Source of the DNA: JBCDBL01 sp039183635
GTDB taxonomy: Bacteria; Pseudomonadota; Alphaproteobacteria; Caulobacterales; Parvularculaceae
DNA length: 32,201 nucleotides
Reading direction: 5' to 3'
NCBI GenBank assembly: GCA_039183635.1
Contig: JBCDBL010000039.1
Coordinates: forward strand, 1 to 32,201
Position 1 is the first letter of the stretch. Each line of letters opens with the position of its first letter. Made by a program: the position numbers and the translations under genes. Shown piece by piece: positions 28,306 through 32,201 of the stretch. The notes beneath the pieces are model-generated. The model did no database searches and was not told where the DNA came from. It saw only the letters and a program-made list of their open reading frames with translations.

Positions 28306-30105
28306 CTATCCCGCCAGCGCCTCTGGCGGCAGGGGCGCAACGGTGTCCGCGCCAGCAGTGACGGCGGCTTCAAGGCCCGCCGCCTGGGGCAGGAGATTGT
28401 CGGCGTAGAACCGCGCCAGGGCGATTTTTGAGCCGTAAAAAGCGGCGTCGCCCTCCCCTTGATCGAGGTGCATGGCGGCCTTGATCGCCCCTCTGGCGAG
28501 GCACTGCGCCCCGGCGACCAGCCCGAACTGACGCAGATAAGGCGTCGCGCCGGCCAGCGCGTCGTTGGGGGACCGCGGCAAAGCCTCGGACAGCCAATGG
28601 GTCGACGCGGAAAGGGAGCCGAGCGCGCTCTCAAGCCGGGCGCCAACCGCCTTCAAGTCTTCGTTGTTGGCTGCGCCAAGGCGCTTGGCGGTCTTTTTCA
28701 CCTCATCCAGGTAATCCTGCACGACCGCGCCGCCTTCCATCGGCAGCTTCCGGCTGACAAGGTCCATGGCCTGAATGCCGTTGGTGCCCTCGTAAATCGC
28801 GGCGATGCGCGCGTCCCGCATATATTGCGCCGCGCCCGTCTCCTCCACATAGCCCATGCCGCCATGGACCTGAACGCCGATCGACGAGACCTCGTTGGCG
28901 ACGTCGGTGGAGAAGGCTTTTGAAATGGGCGTCAACAGTTCCTCAACACCCTTGGCGCGATGGCGTTCTTCGTCCGTCTGCGCCGTTTTCGCCAGATCGA
29001 AGGCGACGGCGTTGGAATAGCAAATCCCGCGGGAGGCTTCGATCATGGTTTTCATCGTATACAGCATCCGACGAACGTCCGGGTGCGCGATGATCTCCAC
29101 CTGGTCGCTGGATTTTTGGCCGATCGGCCGACCCTGCTTGCGCTCCTGGGCGTAGGCAAGGGCTTTCTGGAACGCCCCTTCGGCGACGCCCACCCCTTGC
29201 AACCCGACGTCCAGCCGGGCGGAGTTCATCATCGTGAACATATTGTTGAGACCGCGGTTCTCTTCACCCACAAGCCAGCCGACGCACTCGCCCGCCTCTC
29301 CATAGGCCATGGTGCAGGTGGGCGATCCGTGGAGGCCCATTTTGTGCTCTATGCCGATGCATTTGACGTCATTGCGTTTGCCGAGGGAGCCGTCGGGGTT
29401 CACATGAAACTTCGGCACAAGGAACATCGAAATGCCCCGCGTGCCCTCCGGCGCGTCAGGCAGCCGGGCGAGGACGAGATGGGCGATGTTGTCGGTGAAA
29501 TCATGCTCGCCGTAGGTGATATAAATCTTGCTGCCGGAAATGGAATATGTCCCGTCGCCGTTCGGCGTCGCCTTGGCCCGCACCGCCGCAAGGTCGGAGC
29601 CGGCCTGCGGCTCCGTCAAATTCATGGTGCCGGTCCATGCGCCGGAGACCATTTTCGGCAGATAAAGCTGTTTTTGCGCGTCCGTCCCATGGGCGAGGAT
29701 CGCTTTCACCGCGCCTGTTGTAAGGGTAAGCCCGATGGCGAAGCTCATGCAGGCGGCGTTCAGAACATCCACCAGCGCCGCCGACAGCGTAAACGGCAAA
29801 CCCTGGCCGCCATATTCGGTCGGAAAGGACAGGCCGTTCCAGCCGCCCTCCACATATTGGCCGTAGGCCTCCTTAAAGCCCGGGCTCGTCGTCACAACGC
29901 CGTTGGCGAGTTCAGCGCCCTTCTGGTCGCTGGTCCAGTTCAAAGGCGCCACCACCTCGGTGGCGAGCTTTCCCGCTTCGCCCAAAATGGCGTCCAGCAA
30001 ATCGCCGGACAGGTCCTCATAGGCGCCCGTATCCACAAGGTTCTCGAAACCCGCCATATGATCGAGGGCGTAGCGCATGTCGCGCACCGGTGCGGCGAAT
30101 GTCAT
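28306..30105 (-). CDS. Acyl-CoA dehydrogenase, DmdC-like long form
   Basis: A 599-residue flavoenzyme with the FAD contact block NLTEPQAGSDL (about 162-172), the substrate region, and the catalytic Glu in YEGTNGIQAMDL (E439). An extra C-terminal helical domain (DYLDEVKKTAKRLG, SGSKIALARF-like end) is present. This 590-600 residue form matches DmdC-type 3-methylmercaptopropionyl-CoA dehydrogenases and related long FadE enzymes. AGGAGG at good spacing precedes ATG 30105. No DmdA, B or D partner is in the window, so the substrate remains open. It is divergent from the Sua5 gene. Confidence 0.93.
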   Translation of the reverse strand: MTFAAPVRDMRYALDHMAGFENLVDTGAYEDLSGDLLDAILGEAGKLATEVVAPLNWTSDQKGAELANGVVTTSPGFKEAYGQYVEGGWNGLSFPTEYGGQGLPFTLSAALVDVLNAACMSFAIGLTLTTGAVKAILAHGTDAQKQLYLPKMVSGAWTGTMNLTEPQAGSDLAAVRAKATPNGDGTYSISGSKIYITYGEHDFTDNIAHLVLARLPDAPEGTRGISMFLVPKFHVNPDGSLGKRNDVKCIGIEHKMGLHGSPTCTMAYGEAGECVGWLVGEENRGLNNMFTMMNSARLDVGLQGVGVAEGAFQKALAYAQERKQGRPIGQKSSDQVEIIAHPDVRRMLYTMKTMIEASRGICYSNAVAFDLAKTAQTDEERHRAKGVEELLTPISKAFSTDVANEVSSIGVQVHGGMGYVEETGAAQYMRDARIAAIYEGTNGIQAMDLVSRKLPMEGGAVVQDYLDEVKKTAKRLGAANNEDLKAVGARLESALGSLSASTHWLSEALPRSPNDALAGATPYLRQFGLVAGAQCLARGAIKAAMHLDQGEGDAAFYGSKIALARFYADNLLPQAAGLEAAVTAGADTVAPLPPEALAG

Positions 30106-30229
30106 AGGATTGAACCTCCTGCTGTTGGACCAGTCTTTGTATTTTAAACGTTATGAGGATTATGGCGTTTCATGTCGGTTTTTGTAGTGGTATTCGCAGC
30201 TTGACGTCCGAATTTCAGAAAGCTTTTTC

Positions 30230-31204
30230 ATGATGACCGCCGCTCCCCGCCAGGCAGATCAAAACGCTATCGCTGAGGCGGCGGCCCATATCCGCGCCGG
30301 CCGCCTCGTCGCCATGCCGACGGAGACCGTCTACGGCCTCGCCGCCGATGCGACGAACGACCGCGCCTGCGCCGCCGTTTTCGAGGCCAAGGGACGGCCG
30401 CGGTTCAACCCGCTGATCGTCCATGTCGCCGACGTCGCCATGGCGGCGCGCTATGCGGACGTGCCGCCTCTTGCCGAAAAACTCGCCGCTGCGTTCTGGC
30501 CCGGCGCCCTCACCCTGGTCGTCCCCCGAAAAGCCGGCGCCGATCTGTCGCTGCTGGCGAGCGCCGGTCTCGACACGGTCGCGCTGAGGACGCCGGCCCA
30601 CGCCGTGGCGCAAGATCTCATCGCCGCCGCCGGCGCGCCCCTCGCCGCCCCCAGCGCCAACCCGTCCGGAGCCGTCAGTCCCACCACGGCCGCCCACGTG
30701 GCCGAAGGTCTCGGCGATAAAGTCGCCATGATTCTCGACGCCGGTCCCTGCCGCGTCGGCGTGGAGTCAACCATCCTCGGGATCGAGGGGGACCGCGCCC
30801 GTCTGCTGCGGCCCGGCGGCCTCGCCCGCGCGGAGATCGAGGCCGTCGCCGGCCCGTTGCTGGCACCCTTGGCGGACCAGGACAAACCGCAGGCGCCGGG
30901 AGCCTTGCAAAGCCATTACGCCCCTAGAGCCAAAGTGCGGCTCAACGCGAAAAACCCTTTGGAGGGGGAGGCGTTTTTGGGGTTTGGCTCCGTTGCACGA
31001 CAAGCCCCGAACGCTCTAAATTTAAGCCCAACCGGAGACTTGGCGGAAGCGGCGGCGAACCTGTTCGCCTTCCTGCGCCGGCTCGACAATCAAGCTGCAA
31101 CGATTGCAATTGCGCCGATCCCCCAGCACGGCCTTGGCGAGGCGATCAACGACCGCCTGTCCCGCGCCGCAGCGCCGCGGCCGACACTCCCCGAAAGCGG
31201 ATGA
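30230..31204 (+). CDS. sua5: Threonylcarbamoyl-AMP synthase (Sua5 type)
   Basis: This makes threonylcarbamoyl-AMP for the t6A37 modification of ANN-decoding tRNAs. A YrdC domain of about 200 residues carries AMPTETVYGLAADA, KGRPRFNPLIVHV, FWPGALTLVV and APSANPSGAVSPT. It is followed by the C-terminal Sua5 domain with the conserved linker QAPGALQSHYAP, so this is the two-domain Sua5 form (324 residues), not the short TsaC. Two adjacent ATG codons at 30230 and 30233 could start it. It is followed at 34 nt by the FAD-dehydrogenase gene. Confidence 0.93.
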   Translation: MMTAAPRQADQNAIAEAAAHIRAGRLVAMPTETVYGLAADATNDRACAAVFEAKGRPRFNPLIVHVADVAMAARYADVPPLAEKLAAAFWPGALTLVVPRKAGADLSLLASAGLDTVALRTPAHAVAQDLIAAAGAPLAAPSANPSGAVSPTTAAHVAEGLGDKVAMILDAGPCRVGVESTILGIEGDRARLLRPGGLARAEIEAVAGPLLAPLADQDKPQAPGALQSHYAPRAKVRLNAKNPLEGEAFLGFGSVARQAPNALNLSPTGDLAEAAANLFAFLRRLDNQAATIAIAPIPQHGLGEAINDRLSRAAAPRPTLPESG

Positions 31205-31238
31205 AGTCTCAGCCATTAAAGGCTAAATTAAACCCGCT

Positions 31239-32201
31239 ATGACCAACACCGACAAAGCCCCGTCCCAAGACGTCCTGTCCGCCCTCGCCGCCATTGTCGG
31301 GCCGAAGGGCGTCGTTGCGGGCGACGACCGCGCCCCGCACCTTGCCGAATGGCGTGACAAATACAAAGGCGAAACGCCGCTCATCCTCGCGCCGGCCTCC
31401 ACGGAGGAGGTCTCCAGGATCGTCGCCCTGTGCGCCGAGCACGGCCTCGCCGTTACGCCGCAAGGGGGCAACACCGGCCTTGTCGGTGGGCAAATTCCGT
31501 ATAAAAATGAAATCCTCGTCACCCTGAAACGCATGATCCGCATCCGCGGTCTCGCCGCCGACGGGATGAGCCTCGCCGTCGACGCCGGCGTCACCGTGGA
31601 GGCCGCCCAAAGCGCTGCGGCGGAGGCGGACCGGTTGTTTCCGTTAAGCCTCTCGTCGGAAGGCACGGCGCAAATCGGCGGCGTCGTCTCCACCAACGCC
31701 GGCGGCGTCAACGTCTTGCGCTACGGCAATATGCGGGAGCTCGTACTCGGCCTCGAAGCGGTGCTGCCCGACGGGCGCATATGGAACGGCATGCGGGCCC
31801 TGCGCAAGGATAATACCGGGTACGACCTAAAACAGCTGTTCATCGGCGCGGAAGGCACCCTCGGCCTCGTCACCGGCGCGGTCTTGAAGCTGGTCCCGCG
31901 CCCTGAAGACAGGGCCGTCGCCTTTGTCGGCCTCGCCGCGCCCGCCGCCGCCCTCAGCCTCCTCGCCCGGACCCAGAGCGCGAGCGGCGGCCTTGTCACA
32001 AGCTTCGAACTCATCCCCCGCATCGGGATCGAACTTGACGAGAAAAACATCCCCGGATGCCGCGATCCCCTCTCCGCGCCCTTCCCCTGGTACGCCCTCA
32101 TCGAGCTCGCCGCCGGGCGCGGCGCCGGCTTGCGCGGCGTTCTGGAGGCGCTGCTCGCCGAAGCGCTTGACGACGGCGTCATCGCCGATGCCGCGATTGT
32201 G
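31239..32201 (+). CDS. FAD-linked 2-hydroxyacid dehydrogenase (N-terminal part)
   Basis: Read by hand: ATG at 31239 opens a frame that continues 321 codons to the window edge, so the C-terminus is missing. The FAD-binding (PCMH-type) part is clear: LAPASTEEVSRIVALCAEHG, PQGGNTGLVGGQIP, then SLSSEGTAQIGGVVSTNAGG, DNTGYDLKQLFIGAEGTLG and TGAVLKLVPRP. This pattern is that of D-2-hydroxyglutarate / D-lactate / glycolate oxidase (GlcD) type dehydrogenases. It is 34 nt downstream of sua5 on the same strand. The substrate is not predictable from this part. Confidence 0.92.
   Translation, partial: MTNTDKAPSQDVLSALAAIVGPKGVVAGDDRAPHLAEWRDKYKGETPLILAPASTEEVSRIVALCAEHGLAVTPQGGNTGLVGGQIPYKNEILVTLKRMIRIRGLAADGMSLAVDAGVTVEAAQSAAAEADRLFPLSLSSEGTAQIGGVVSTNAGGVNVLRYGNMRELVLGLEAVLPDGRIWNGMRALRKDNTGYDLKQLFIGAEGTLGLVTGAVLKLVPRPEDRAVAFVGLAAPAAALSLLARTQSASGGLVTSFELIPRIGIELDEKNIPGCRDPLSAPFPWYALIELAAGRGAGLRGVLEALLAEALDDGVIADAAIV

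Noticed and set aside
28960..30147. Open frame of 395 codons antisense to the acyl-CoA dehydrogenase
   Set aside because: Its composition is that of a shadow frame (His/Arg/Gly-rich, no motif), and the opposite strand encodes a full-length enzyme with all catalytic residues.
30201..30206. TTGACG upstream of the Sua5 gene as a -35 box
   Set aside because: The matching -10 position has no TATAAT-like sequence and the start site would fall after the ATG.
1..32201. tRNA, rRNA, riboswitch or CRISPR signals
   Set aside because: I looked through the intergenic gaps on both strands and saw no cloverleaf with conserved T-loop sequence, no array of regular repeats, and no recognisable riboswitch core.

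Overview
The window reads as chromosomal DNA of a GC-rich alphaproteobacterium. The evidence is the strong G/C third-position bias, a packaging module resembling the alphaproteobacterial gene transfer agent (GTA), a DUF2336 protein, an xseB-ispA-dxs-tlyA array, a YcgN-family protein, and palindromic intergenic repeats of the kind dispersed in Hyphomonadaceae, Parvularculaceae and Caulobacterales-like genomes. The genus cannot be read from the window. There is no rRNA, convincing tRNA, CRISPR array, insertion sequence or integrase.

Left edge (1-2620, minus strand): portal protein (cut by the window edge), terminase large subunit and a small-terminase-like HTH protein form the start of a GTA or phage head operon. 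A near-consensus sigma70-type promoter with a 13-bp perfect palindrome in its spacer sits upstream, backed by an AT-rich block. A YcgN-like gene and a divergent class A penicillin-binding protein follow. A 225-bp fold-back repeat with long terminal inverted repeats lies after the PBP gene.

Middle (5.6-16.7 kb): an SH3-domain lipoprotein, a DUF2336 protein, a minus-strand run DUF2007 / small-molecule-type methyltransferase / SppA-like protease / small membrane protein, then a long-chain polyprenyl diphosphate synthase (quinone side chain). Next come a VOC protein, a DUF442 protein, a small exported protein, an overlapping ATP-grasp-like and metallo-beta-lactamase pair, and an overlapping pdxH and kinase/P-loop fusion pair.

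Right part: aroC on the plus strand. Then nine closely spaced minus-strand genes from 26.86 to 18.13 kb (SDR, histone-deacetylase-like amidohydrolase, histidine phosphatase, xseB, ispA, dxs, tlyA, TrmA/RlmD-type methyltransferase, another methyltransferase). dxs and ispA supply isoprenoid precursors and FPP, which the polyprenyl synthase at 9.9 kb would extend. After that come a 2-hydroxychromene-2-carboxylate isomerase-like gene, an AbrB/Doc toxin-antitoxin pair with its own operator-promoter, a DmdC-like acyl-CoA dehydrogenase, a Sua5-type threonylcarbamoyl-AMP synthase and the start of a FAD-linked 2-hydroxyacid dehydrogenase.

Most genes are conserved housekeeping genes. The accessory or less understood parts are the GTA-like operon and its promoter, the fold-back repeat family, the Doc/AbrB locus, and the ATP-grasp/MBL pair.
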